Positions 27,376-39,550 of a stretch of DNA of 64,000 bases are shown here, piece by piece. Origin of the DNA: Prinia subflava. Lineage: Eukaryota; Chordata; Aves; Passeriformes; Cisticolidae. Position numbers and translations under genes: made by a program. The stretch is taken from the NCBI RefSeq assembly GCF_021018805.1, contig NC_086259.1, positions 3,224,001-3,288,000 on the forward strand, in the 5' to 3' direction. Under the pieces are notes generated by a model. The model worked only from the letters and a program-made list of their open reading frames with translations, did not search any database and was not told where the DNA came from. Positions within the stretch are counted from its first letter, which is position 1. Each line of letters starts with the position of its first letter.

Positions 27376-27711
27376 CTCCCTCTCCTCTCCTCTCCTCTCC
27401 TCTCCTCTCCTCTCCTCTCCTCTCCTCTCCTCTCCTCTCCTCTCCTCTCCTCTCCTCTCCTCTCCTCTCCTCTCCTCTCCTCTCCTCTCCTCTCCTCTCC
27501 TCTCCTCTCCTCTCCTCTCCTCTCCTCTCCTCTCCTCTCCTCTCCTCTCCTCTCCTCTCCTCTCCTCTCCTCTCCTCTCCTCTCCTCTCCTCTCCTCTCC
27601 TCTCCTCTCCTCTCCTCTCCTCTCCTCTCCTCTCCTCTCCTCTCCTCTCCTCTCCTCTCCTCTCCTCTCCTCTCCTCTCCTCTCCTCTCCTCTCCTCTCC
27701 TCTCCTCTTCT
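27376..27711. repeat. (TCTCC)n pentanucleotide array, about 65 copies
   Basis: Positions 27381-27707 are uninterrupted TCTCC units (327 bp), with one or two imperfect units at each edge. The plus strand is all pyrimidine and the minus strand all purine (GGAGA). The sequence has mirror symmetry, so it could adopt triplex (H-DNA), and two-tetrad G-quadruplexes on the purine strand are conceivable. A 120-codon Leu-Leu-Ser-Ser-Pro ORF across it is a by-product of the 15-nt codon period. Confidence 0.98.
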
Positions 27712-30700
27712 CCTTTGTAGACTTGGTAATTACCAGATACTATGGGATCATGACTGAAGTAGATGGCAGTAAAAATCTTTGTAGTACTCCCCTCTCTCTC
27801 ACAGTCTCCCTAATGATACTCCCTCTCATTATACTGTATCTTATGTGGATCTCCCCTACTGATCTATGCACACAAGGCACACAGCTTGCCCAAGACTTAT
27901 AGGTTAGGTAAGTAGATTTCAACTATGAAGATCAATGTGCTCAAAAGAGGACACGGGAACTTGCAAACAACAAGACAAATTAAAGAAACACTTCTAAAAA
28001 TTCAGTGTAGTGTATTTATTGCCTGGCACACATGAGATGGCAAAATGTATTCTGGTCATTTATAGAAACACGGAGCATAATAAGTGACATGGTATTCATG
28101 TCTCAGACTAGTCTTCTTTGAGAACTGATATATTTTTCCATTTTAGTTTCTCAAGTCACAGAATAGGTACTCTAAAAATCCTGTGTCTGGAACTCATAAG
28201 GGGTCCAGCCATGTGGTACCAGGTTCATAACCAAAGAACTGCAATAAATTAGGAGTTCGTCTGAACTAGGAGTTATCATTTGCAACAACAAAGATTAGGA
28301 TCTGCTCCATGGAATTACTATGGAGCAATTGCAATAGCAATAACACATTGCCAAAATTGAAGAGACTACGGTACTGCCAAAATGGATCTGAAAAGATTTT
28401 TTCAGCCATTAGGAAATATTAATGCCATGTAAAACCTCCAGTCTAATTTATCAATGGAAGAAAATGAAAACCCTACCTTTCTGCCAAATGTCAGCAACTG
28501 GCACAGTCAAAGGCAATGAGATGGCCATTCTTATAGAAATCTAGTTTACGGATCTGCTTTTAATAAAAATAATCCTGTTAAAGTTGCTTTAAGTCTAAAT
28601 AAATGTAGATGTCAAATGACCCAATACAGTAATAATAAACTGTTCAAGACAAAAACAATGCTATGCAATTTTTTTTACACTCCTTGCTGCCACAGTCTGT
28701 TCAGTACTCAATACCACAAGAAAATTTTTTCTATCTGGGTTTCTGTTGGATGAAAACACGAGAAAATTAAGATGTTATTCTAAAGAGAGACTTACTGTTT
28801 CACGGCATCTTTATTATTTTGCTATTGTCATGAACTCCAGAAGGACAAGATGGTTGACATGTGACAATGACTTCTGCTAGATGCAGAAGGGAAAGTCTGA
28901 CAAGTGACAGGCTAAAGGGGAATCTGAGCAGTGGTCTGCTGTTGTAAAGTGAGCAATCATCAAGTTGAGACGCCAGAAGGAACATTATGCAAAGAAAAGA
29001 AAGTTACTTCCCCTTCCACCGACCCCCACCACGGCCACTGGTACTCTATGCTACAGCTCTGCAACACTCAGGGAGCTAGGAATTGTGATTTGTGCAGATA
29101 AAATGAAAGAACTAAAGCTGTCTCCAAATAACAGAAAATCAAGTACCAGGTAAGGAATTTTCAGGTCCATAAAAGATTCCTGCTTGGAAAATTATCAAGC
29201 AAATTTTGCAGTTCACTATTAGATAGTGTACTCTAACACAGAGTAGGAGTGGAATTGAGTGACCTGCGGGCACTGGAGCTCCTTTGGGACAATTTACAGA
29301 ACTCTTTGTCTGAAAGCAGGAGAAATAGAAACAAAAGGTTCTTGCCTTTCCTTTGCTTTTTCACCCATCTAGTAATGATCTTAGTTTGTACAGGTTTTCT
29401 ACTCTCATTATTCAACGTACAGAAAAAAAGAGAAGCAAAGGCCCACTCTCAGCTTCCAATGACACTGGATAAAACAAGTAGCAATATTTGCTCCATAGCC
29501 CTGAAAACACCAAGCCAGTCAGGATTTGGTTTCTTCCAAAGTTCCTTATGGAAAAGGTATCAGCCTAGGGGATCCATGGACTGGGCTTTTCTTTCCATAA
29601 CTAGTTTCCTGGAAAACTAAGAAAACATGCTGAACGGAGTTACCAAGATGTTTTCTAGTATGGAAATCAAAGGTCATAGGAATGGGCTGTATTTTACTGA
29701 CGATGCGTCCTAATTAGCAGTGAGATCCAGTCTCTGTGCACAATGTAGATCATTATGTTCTGGATGACCACTTGCATTCACATGAGGATCCACTTGAAAA
29801 ATTGGAAAATTTGATTCCTGTACTTGCACTGGATATTGCAGTAAGCACTGCAGACAAACAAACAATAGGACACTAAGACAGCATATGTTTTAGACAGGCA
29901 AAATACATACCATGCATTTTTAATAGTGCTGGTGATTAACCAAGTCATTAGGGATGTGGTATTAAAGTCTTTACGTCAAGGATATCTGAGCACGTAACTG
30001 AAGGATACTGGTTTCCTGCAGGTATTGCTTGATGAAAGTCTTGGCCTTTGCCATACAGGTCAAAGCATTCCCTTCTAGCCCAAAGAATGTGCATAATAAG
30101 GGCGGTAATACAGTTTGTAAAGAACAAAGTTGGCCACTGGCAAAAGCAACAATTAATAAATAATAGTTTGCAATATTTTAACATAGCCCTTCACATGTCC
30201 AATGTGATAACTAATTAATCATAGCAACAACTTTGTACTCTATGTTGCCTTTCATCCAGCACCTCAAAGTGCTTTACAAATGTTAATTAATACATTAGCT
30301 GTACTTTCAGGAATAATATTATGGCACTGGCCCCAGTCAATGTTAATTTGTTCTTCAACAGCACATCTTGTGAAATCTGGTTGACTTTCCCAACAAAACA
30401 TAAAATGTACAAATCTTCCTGGCACAAATCTGAAGATGTGTTTCTCCATTCAAATATAAGCTATTCCATTGTATTGCTGACAATATGGCATTCTCCACTC
30501 TTTCATGTTTTACTCCAGTATAACCTCGCATAACACAGCATGGTTTAAATGTAAGAGGAGATTAACTTTTCACAAGAAAATTGGATAACTGGTATTTTAG
30601 TCTGAACATCTGGCACATTTTTAGCTAAACCATTTCTTTAAAAAGCTTTTTTTTTCAGTGCATTCACATACTACAAGCATTTGACTAACTTTAGCTCAAC

Positions 30701-33440
30701 AGCTGCGACAAAAGCTAATTTCTTTGCTGCAATGACTAGATTCACGCTGCCCAAAATGACTGGAGGTCTGCCTATTTTAGAGTTATTCTAATTCCTCTAT
30801 TTAACATCGTAACTTTATGTGACATTTTATATACATTCAACCATTTTCTGCTCATACAATCAATCTCCTAGCTTCAGAGAAGTGTGTGTTTGAATAAGAT
30901 CAACAGGACTTATCGAACATGCCCTTTTAAAAATCATAATAGATTGCTCTTTAAATTCTTTGAGTGTGCTCATACTGTGCACACATCCTGACCACAGAGC
31001 TGCTGAATTTGGGCCCCAAAACTTTTGGGCCCCTATGGTCAGAGTTTGAAAAAGCCACTCCGTTTCCATCTCTTACACAGGTTAAGCAGAAAACAATTAA
31101 TAGCTGGAAAGCTTTTACCAGCTATCACAACTTCTTTTTTCTGGTCTTAAAATCTCATAATAGCATATCCAAAAAACCTCAAAGCTACACTAGAAAGCTC
31201 TATTTAACCTCTAGACTAATAAAGGAAGGATACCTTATGTTATTCAGGTTTTGAATCAAAAACATCTTTGAAAAGATATTTTAAATACACATGCACTCAT
31301 TTAGCTTGGTGGAAGGAAACGCTAAGGAGAAGCAATACCAAACTGATCTAATCACTAACATATTAACATCACAGAAAGCACTGCCTACTATGCTGCTTTT
31401 AAACATTTACCATTAATTTGGGAACCACTGTCCCTCTTCACGCCCTAGAAAAATATTGGCAGTACAGGACAGAAAGGCAACTAGAAATCCTTACTTTTGA
31501 AATGAAAAGTGTGCACAGCTGAGCCAAGTTTCACCTTAAAGTTCGAAAAAGGGAAAGAAGAAAGAAAAGGGGGGAAAAAAGGGTGTGAGAGAGAAAAGTA
31601 CAAGAGCTATCATTGAACAGGTGTCTGCATAATAACAACATGAGTAGAACTAATAAATTTAATTTCAGTGAGCCTTGAAGCCAGTTGCAGGCTATTAAGA
31701 AAAACAGTGGGTTAGCATTTCTGGGAGCAGGTTTACTAATTGTATTACACAAATAAGAAGTAATTTCTTTACATCTTGAATGGTCATAATAAGCTAGGGC
31801 TTACAGCTTTCTTTTATCAATTAAGTGATTAAGACAATCCCAACAGCAACGTAAACCGACACACTTTGTGTGTGACTCTGTATGTGTGTCTATACATGTG
31901 CATCAAATGCTTATGAATTATGAAAAACGCCTACCTGTGTTACCCTAATTGGTCTAGAACTATAAAAGGAACATGATGTAAACTGGAAAAAGATGAAAAA
32001 CCTTTGCATAACGACCAGTATCATTTTTCAATACATCTGAGGCATTCAAGGGGTACACTTACTACTAAGAATGAGAAAAGAGCTGAAGAATCAAACTGTT
32101 GCTGGGATCATGAAGCAAGCAGTCTTCTGCTGCTCTTTAATCAAGATATATTTCAACTTTTCATTATTTCTCCCATCCAGAGACCTGAGAAGCAACTCCC
32201 TAGCTACCACTTGTCTTAAGAGAAAGATGGCAGGTCCCAGAGGCACAGAGAACCTTTTGACACCACTCTCTTGGGAGTTCACATGTGATTTTTAGTAAAA
32301 GTAAGATCAATCCTTTTAGCTTTGAGATAGTAAGGAACTTATGAATGAATGGAACTTCCATCTAAACACAATTGAGTGTGTTGGTACAGTATTTTTTGAA
32401 TTCTTAAAGGGCACACAAACAGCAGCCTCCTGACTTCAGCAAAATGTTGCCTTTACTTCATTGAATTCAATGTGTTTTTCCATGACTACATAATTCAAAT
32501 CCTTTTAGGCTAAACATAAAGACTGTTCTTTCCAAAACTTGGCATATATGGCATAGCTGGAGATAGTAGATGTCTCTATTAAAACAACCTATTCCTCCAT
32601 ATATCTTTCATTTCACCAGAAACCCTGAAACTTAACAAAGAACCGTGATTACATCAGTTTGTGGCACACTGCTTTTCTGGTTACAATTTTTTTCTTTTAA
32701 ACCCATACTAGATACCCACTGTCAAGGTCAGGGATATTAAAAGTGATTTGTTAGATGTAAAATACTGTTTATTATAGTCTAAAGAGCAAGCCAGCTTGAA
32801 GTAATAAATTAGCGCCAGATGAAAAACTGCCAGAATTCTCTATTATACATGCGTTTCCCTGGAAAGCAGCCCAGATTTTTTTCATGATAGGCTCTTTTAC
32901 TAAAGACTCCCTGACTTATGGAGTGTGAGCAAAAGTTATAGCTTATAAAAGGGTCAGTGAGGAGCATTAAGGGGCTCTGAAAACAACAACAACAAACAAA
33001 ACTCCTGCATAAACTGAGTTGTGGTTACAGCCTAAATAATACAAAGTGATGAACTGCAATAAAATGCTAACAAAAACTTATGGAGTTTACCCACATAATT
33101 GCACTGGGTCAGATACTTGTAGCATCATCAGAAATCTGAAATCTGCATGAAGGAAAAAAAATGAATTATTCTCCTCTTCCCCACTGTTCTCTTCTGTGTT
33201 GTTTTACAGACAAGATTCATCTCAAAGAAACAGGTAACTTGTTGAATTATGCATTTCATTCTTAATGTGAACTGAAGTGATTTGGGAAGAACATAACTTG
33301 ATACTATGAAAAAGAAAAGCACTATTGATACCAGCAGGAAGGCTGGACTGCAATAGAAGATTGTTTCCTGTGCCAAGGTAAATGTTGCCAGGTATACTGC
33401 AAACTATTATCTGTTACTATTCTTCAATGGAAAGTAACAT
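27712..33440. other. AT-rich non-coding stretch
   Basis: No gene or transposable element recognised. A donor-like CCAG/GTAAGG at about 29150 closes a plus-strand open stretch, but its upstream acceptor has a poor pyrimidine tract, so I do not call an exon. A polypurine tract lies at 31544-31600. A 123-codon ORF at 29249-29620 has no domain. Stretches around 31.3-31.8 kb and 32.75-32.95 kb look like low-complexity-free unique DNA that could include conserved non-coding elements, but nothing in the sequence alone proves that. Confidence 0.5.
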
Positions 33441-33445
33441 TTCAA

Positions 33446-33473
33446 TTTTTTTTTTTTTAAATTTTTTTTTTTT
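33446..33473. repeat. T-rich tract (T13 A3 T12)
   Basis: Two long T runs separated by three A bases. It is a simple low-complexity tract with no polyadenylation signal or retroelement body recognised beside it. Confidence 0.9.
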
Positions 33474-36400
33474 GTAACTGTGAGAATAAGGAGAAATGGA
33501 AACATCAACCTCTTTCTCTCTCTCTCATGCATGATTATTGATTTCACCACAATATGCTGAGAAAGCAGTGTGGGATCATTGATCACTGGAAGTGAGAATT
33601 AACAGCAGGGGCATAAGGAAGTGCTTAAACCTAAGCAGCCAGCTATGGCTGGGAACCTGGAGAGAGAAAGGGGTGACTAGAAGTTTTCATTGTACATGTT
33701 ACAAATACCATATAGGTCCATGTCTGTTGGCTTGCTGCATCATCACAAATAAGCCAAAAGTGACCTTCGAAAGTCTGCCAGCAATAAAGCAACAAAGAGA
33801 CCCTCACCAGAATGGTCAATGCTGAAAATAAAAGTCATGTTATAAATGTTTACATGATGTAAGCTTGGAGCGTAGAGTCCAATAATTCTATCTGGCTCTT
33901 CTCTCTCACTTCCGTTCTTGGCAGCTAGATAACAAGTTCAGCCAAGCAACTTACTTAAAATGTACTGACACGAATCCCCATAGAGTAAATAACATACCTT
34001 ACCTATGAAGGGTGATTATGTTCCTTTTATTCTTGAAAATACTATCTTCCTAGCCTTTTCATGAGAATTGTTTGCATTCCTCATACCGTTTATAGTCTAT
34101 AATCACAATACTGACTATTGCTGTTAATAACTAGAATGGCATGGAAGCAAATCTAAGCCATGGAGCTGATACCCCAGAGCAGAGAGGAAGTTTGAATCTG
34201 AACATTTCATCTCCAGTCTGTCTCTATGGGAAATGAATTCACAAAGCAATAATAATACCATAAACAGCACTTAACATGTTAGGGCTGATCCTGTCAACCC
34301 ATACTCCTCCAGCGCAGAAACACTTGGCAGATCTCACACACTGCTGAAGTCTCACTGAAACTCTCCTAATGGACCTTATGTGGGATTTAAGAATCAGACC
34401 ATTGCCAAAGGGTGACATTAACCATTGCACACACCACTGAAATCAGTCATCATGCTGGCATAACCCATGCATGTGCTATTCAAGTAGATCTACACATCAC
34501 CTCTACAAGCACACTAGCCATCAGATTTTTGTCATCCTCTCTTTTGGGATTTTATCACTAAGGCAGATAAATCTCATCAAGCACAGAGGTCATGAAACAG
34601 GTTTGGGTCATCTGCAACATAACAACTGCTGTTGTTTGCTCTTCAGGATCAACCCCTCCTTATTGAGCCTTTCTGCAGCTGGCAGTTGTGTTGAGTCTGG
34701 CTGTACGTCTGTCAGGGACTGGCCTGGAGGGTATCGTACAAACTGAGAAGGAACACAGCACAGGCAAGCGCTGTGTTACTGGAGGAGGTGCAGACACACT
34801 GAACATGTTGGAACAGTACAGCTCTGCTAGCTGAGATCTGTCCCCTGTCCTCACACTGCTGGTACATTTTCATTCTCCAGCTGGCTGCAGTGTGTCTTCC
34901 ACAACAGACAGCATTATCCTCCTGACACATACTTCTTGAGCTCAGGATTTCTCTGCTGAGATTTTCTTTTCTCCCAACACATCACAGAAATTCAAGTTTT
35001 GCCTGTATCTCAGTGCATTTTCTGAATATTAATTCCTGGAATAATTCTTTACCTTTTACTCTTCTACAGTCTCCAATGAAAGCATTAAAAATAAGAACAT
35101 AATGTGCAAATCTTCCAGACAATGAAGAATGCTTTTTGTGCAAAGAACAAATTGGCATATGTGAATACCACATATGGATAAGATTACCTGCAGGGACAGG
35201 TACCATAAAGGTACTTGCACAGACAAGTATACAAACATATATACTGTACCCAATTCTGCCACACAATGTTTGCACAAGAAACTCAGAGGTATGTCTGCTT
35301 TAATTTATTTATTGCAGCTACTATTAAACTACTGAATTTTTAATGTGTTTCTTGACTCTATTGTAAAGCTGAACATCCAGAGTTTTGCTATGAAAGAAAA
35401 ATGACTATTTAAAACCATGGAAATTGCCTTAACAACACTTAGTTATTATCACCTTTCAATCTAGGCAAGAAATAAAAGCCTAAAAATGAAAATTTTTTTT
35501 AAAAAATCTAAACACTGAGAGACTCTTTTCAAGTTGTAGGTGAAGAATGCCAAAAAGTAATACTCAATTGCAGCTGCCCTGAGAAACTTGGTTGAAGACA
35601 AGTCAGACTGAGCTGGTGTGGATTCTTTCCACTGCGTCAAATAGAAAACCAGCAGTACAGATTGAGATCAACAGGGGTCCAGCAGTGTAGTTCTCAAAGG
35701 ATCTTTATCTCACACTGGTTCTCAACTGGAACTTCAATAGCTCCATGCCCTATTGGAAGTTATGGAAAATCATGGACAGAAGAAGATAAATAGCATTCAG
35801 ATGCAACCTCCTTGGCATCAGCAGTCACAGGACTGATGTGCCACAAGCTGCTGAGAAGGAACTGCTCTCTTGGTCATACTTATCTACTCTGTCATACTTA
35901 GCTCCTTATCTGCTCCAGGATGCCAACCAGAAAACTTCTAACTGAAGACAACAAAGTTGGCAGGAAGGACACACAAGTTTCTGTGTTTGAATGCTCACAT
36001 ACAAACACTCAGGTTGATCTCTTTCCTCCTGACACATTCCCAATGGGGATTTGGAGCATACATCACAGAATTCATATAATATGGGATGTATTTACTTGCT
36101 GCCTTAAGGCTTTCCTTAAGGTAACTTGAGAATAAAAGACTTTAAAGCTAACAAATTAAACCATGAAAAAACCCAAACATCTCAAATGGGATAACCCATG
36201 TCAGCAAAGATAGCTAACAGATGACTGTCAAGCACAAGTAACCCATATCATTGAGGATAATGTACAGACGGTGTACTTACTAAAACATATCTTGATGCTA
36301 TATATATAATTTGAGTAGTTGGAAGCCTTTTCTAGCAGCACCATAGCAGATAGCCATTGAAACTGCTGCTGGAACACACCAATACAGCAGATCAGCTTGG

Positions 36401-38060
36401 AACTCATCCTCTCACACATTGAGTGTTATATGTGGCCTTTGCTTCCATTATCAGACAAAATTCTCAGAAAAGCACCTTTTGAACTGAGCCATTACACCTT
36501 CCCTTACCATCCCTCAGCAAAAAAGCAACACAGCTCAGGATAAATACATAAGTACTAGTTATACAATCATATTGCCCATTACATTTAATAATGTTACCTC
36601 CATTACTTGTAATAATGTTTTCATTTGTTTCTGCTGTCTGGCAACCTCTGGCAATTTTCAAAATTAAGTCCTCTCGTCATACAATGATGGAGAAACTGAA
36701 ACACTACAGCACTATAATATTGTTATAACTTTACAGCATCTGAAATAAATTCACATAAACAGTGAAGATTTTTTAAAATGTATTTTCAGAGCTTATATCT
36801 GAAATGAGATAGTGGCACAGTATGAAAAGCAATTTGTAAGATTTGCTTAGCTTTTCATTCACAAATGTTTTGCCTCAAAGCAGGGGTAAAACTTCTCGCT
36901 TTCTTTCACAGACAAGGGAAAAGACAGTCAACAAATACTGACTCTGCAGAAGTGCTGGTACTGAAACCCAGGTCTTCGCACATTTCCTGTTCCATTACTT
37001 ACTTATGGGGAATCTATTCCTTCCAGTCTCTGGAAATCTCTCCACCTTTTCAACAATTTCCAGTAGCAACTGTTAACTTACCTGGAACTACTAAAGGAAG
37101 GGGAACTGAAGGTCACCTGTGGTTTTGAGGAGATGGGCTAGAGGCCCATGAGCAATCTAGTATCAGGCTCGCTGCTGGCAGGGAGCCTTGCCACATGGTT
37201 CTTTCAAATATTCTCTGGAAGCAGGAAGATACTGAACTGCAGAATACAGCCAGGAGCCATGAAGTCTAATGAAGAGCCAGAATGAATTCCTTGCCTTTTT
37301 CCATCTCTGTTCGACTGATACAATGAAGTGATTCCCAACAAGGAGCACACTCATTCCGAGTGCCAGAGCATGAATCAGCACATTGGTCCTCTCTGACCAA
37401 GGATCCTGCAGTGGTTATCACACTATTCTGTAAGGCCTTTGCTCTGCTCATATTTTCCTTTGCCAGCAAAATGAAAGCTTCCATGTTTTACTTGTAGGAT
37501 CTGTCATAGCACCTCATTCAGGGCAAAGAAGTCTAACACTAACTTATACTGCATATTTCACCCCTGTAGAGGCTCAAATTGGTTCAGACACTACAAGAAA
37601 TCCTATAAAATTTATCCTTAAGCACCAGTGGAACAATGTTAATGTGCTGTCAGGTAGAGTAATTGAACACGTGCTTTTCTCAGTTTCTGACAGTCAATAT
37701 TCAGGGACTGTACAGTCGCACTGTCTTGTGTCTTGATTTTTTTCACACTTCCTTTTTGTCATGGTACAACTCCACTAAAAACCTGTCACTCAAGGCCTTG
37801 CAATAACTAAGTTAAAGTATAAGGTATTTTGTGACCTGTGTATATTCTAAAGGAACTGAAGTAAATTAAAGCAGTAGATACAAGCATTCCAATAAGATGC
37901 CACTTTAGTTTACAAAAATATGTAGGGATCTAAGGATTAATTTGCACAAAAGGTGCAGGCATTTTGCAGTATCATTTAGGAGGAAGGTGCCTTAATGGGA
38001 GGAAGGTACCTTAATACAAAACTGTGATACAAAAACCTGATACCTCAACTAGATGCTAAG
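33474..38060. other. Non-coding stretch, nothing recognised
   Basis: No gene recognised. A consensus donor (CAG/GTAAGT, minus strand) at about 37075-37083 closes a short open segment, but the upstream acceptor is weak. A small imperfect 19-bp direct repeat (GGAGGAAGGTxCCTTAAT) occurs at about 37979-38016, just before the CR1 copy. Confidence 0.5.
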
Positions 38061-38061
38061 C

Positions 38062-38930
38062 AAGTTTGCAGATATACAAAACTGGGGGGAGCTGTCGATT
38101 CACTCAAAGGCAGGAAAGCCCTGCAGAGAGACAAATTAGAGGATTGGATAATCACCAATCATATGAAGTTCAACAAGAGAAAGTGCTTGATTCTGCACCT
38201 GGGACAGCCTGGGATGTACAGACAGACTGGGGAAGGAGATGCTGGAAAGAAGTGCCACAGAAAGGGCCCTGGGGGTCCTGGTCAGTGGCCACTTGGATCC
38301 CAGTTAGCAGTGCCCTGACAGCCAGGAGGGACATCTCTGTCCTGGGGGCATCAGGCTCAGCACTGCCAGCCAGGCCAGGGAAGGATTGTCCTGCTCGGCT
38401 CTGGGCTTGGGCAGTCTGACCTTGAACATCGTGTATAGTTTTTGTCATTGCAATACAAAAAAAAATAAACTATTAGAGAGCATCAAAGGAGGGCAATGAA
38501 GATGGTGAAGGGCCTTGAGGGGAAGCCGTATGAGTGGCTGAGAGCACTTGGTGTGTTCAGCCTGTAGACAAGGAGATTGAGGGGAGACTTCATTGCAATC
38601 TACAACTTGCTCATGAGGGGAGGTGTAGACACTGATCTCTTCTCTCTGGTGACCAGCGACAGAACCTGAGGGACTGCCTGAAGCTGTGTCAGGGGAGTGT
38701 TAGGCTGGATATTAGATAAACATTCTTCCCCCAGTTGGTGGTTGGGCTCTGGAACAGGCTCCCCTGGGAAGTGGTCACAGCACCAAGCCTGACAGAGCTC
38801 AAGGAGCATTTGGACAATACTCTTGGGCACCTGGTGTGACTCATGAGGATGGTTCTCTGCAGGGCCAGGAATTGGGCTTGATGATTCTTGTAGCCCCCTT
38901 ACAACTCAGCATAGTCTAGAATTCTGTGAT
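38062..38930 (+). mobile_element. CR1 LINE, 5'-truncated, ORF2 C-terminal part to 3' end
   Basis: This is the longest transposable-element copy in the window. The start 'aagtttgcagat' corresponds to the region encoding the reverse transcriptase FADD catalytic motif, though the second Asp codon and the frame are already damaged by a small deletion. It continues through the ORF2 C-terminal region ('gggtcctggtcagtggcc', 'ggcaatgaagatggtgaagg', 'ggggagacttcattgcaatc', 'ggaacaggctcccctggg') and ends at the terminal octamer 'attctgtgat'. Between about 38430 and 38478 an AT-rich segment with an A9 run interrupts the family pattern. Frameshifts and stops occur throughout, so it is not active. Confidence 0.88.
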
Positions 38931-39292
38931 ACGCCTTAATTCCAGTGGAATACTTATTTTTTACAGTATTATCTTGTTCCTTGAGTTCTGCTCAGCATGT
39001 ATAGAACTGCTAACATGAATCAGGATACAAGAATTCAGTGCCTGCCCATCAAAGTCTCTTGACTTGACAGATGGTCTCATGCCTGACAGCAATCAGAAGA
39101 CCCCATTCCTTCAAAATGCAGTCAGAGAGCATACTCTGTTAAAGTGCTCATGTGCAAGAGGGAATTCAGAATTCACTGGACCAGAAAAGAAAGAGAAGGC
39201 AACAGAAGCCTACCTCCCTAGCCAGGTGGCCAAAGAGCTCACCTGGGAACTATTTTGGATGGAACAAAACCCTGACTTCTGGTGAATTCTTT
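38931..39292. other. Spacer between two CR1 copies
   Basis: Unique-looking 360-bp segment between two CR1 elements whose 3' ends face each other. A 73-codon ORF lies here without recognisable features. Confidence 0.6.
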
Positions 39293-39550
39293 CACAGAAA
39301 CACAGAAACATAGAAACATAGAACTAGTGGGTTGGAAGAGACCTTCAAGACCATCGAGTCCAACCCATGCTCTAACACCTCAACTAGACCATGGCACTGA
39401 GTGCCACACCCAGTCTTTTTTTAAACACATCCAGGGATGGTGACTCCACAGCTTCCCCGGTCAGACCATTCCAGTACTTTATCACTCTCTCTGTGAAAAA
39501 CTTCCTCCTAATATCCAACTCATATTTCCCTTGACACAGCTTGACCGACC
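39293..39550 (-). mobile_element. CR1 LINE 3'-end fragment with terminal octamers
   Basis: It starts with four tandem octamers at 39293-39324 (CACAGAAA twice, CATAGAAA, CATAGAAC), the reverse complement of the CR1 3' terminal repeat. There follow 'gggttggaagagacc', 'atcgagtccaacccatgc' and the 'ccagggatggtgactccac' block typical of bird CR1. It is better preserved than the other copies, so probably the youngest CR1 here. The 5' limit near 39550 is approximate. Confidence 0.92.

Noticed and set aside
27358..27720. 120-codon Leu-Leu-Ser-Ser-Pro repeat ORF
   Set aside because: It is the direct translation of the TCTCC array; a pentamer read in triplets stays open in any frame that lacks a stop.
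29056..29150. Possible plus-strand exon ending CCAG/GTAAGG
   Set aside because: The donor is good and one frame is open, but the acceptor's pyrimidine tract is weak and the upstream sequence does not look intronic in a distinct way.
37080..37120. Minus-strand open 38-nt segment ending in a consensus donor
   Set aside because: Serine-rich open frame, but the acceptor lacks a pyrimidine tract; chance is the simpler explanation.
38066..38419. 117-codon ORF
   Set aside because: Out-of-frame mixture within a decayed CR1 copy, not a host gene.
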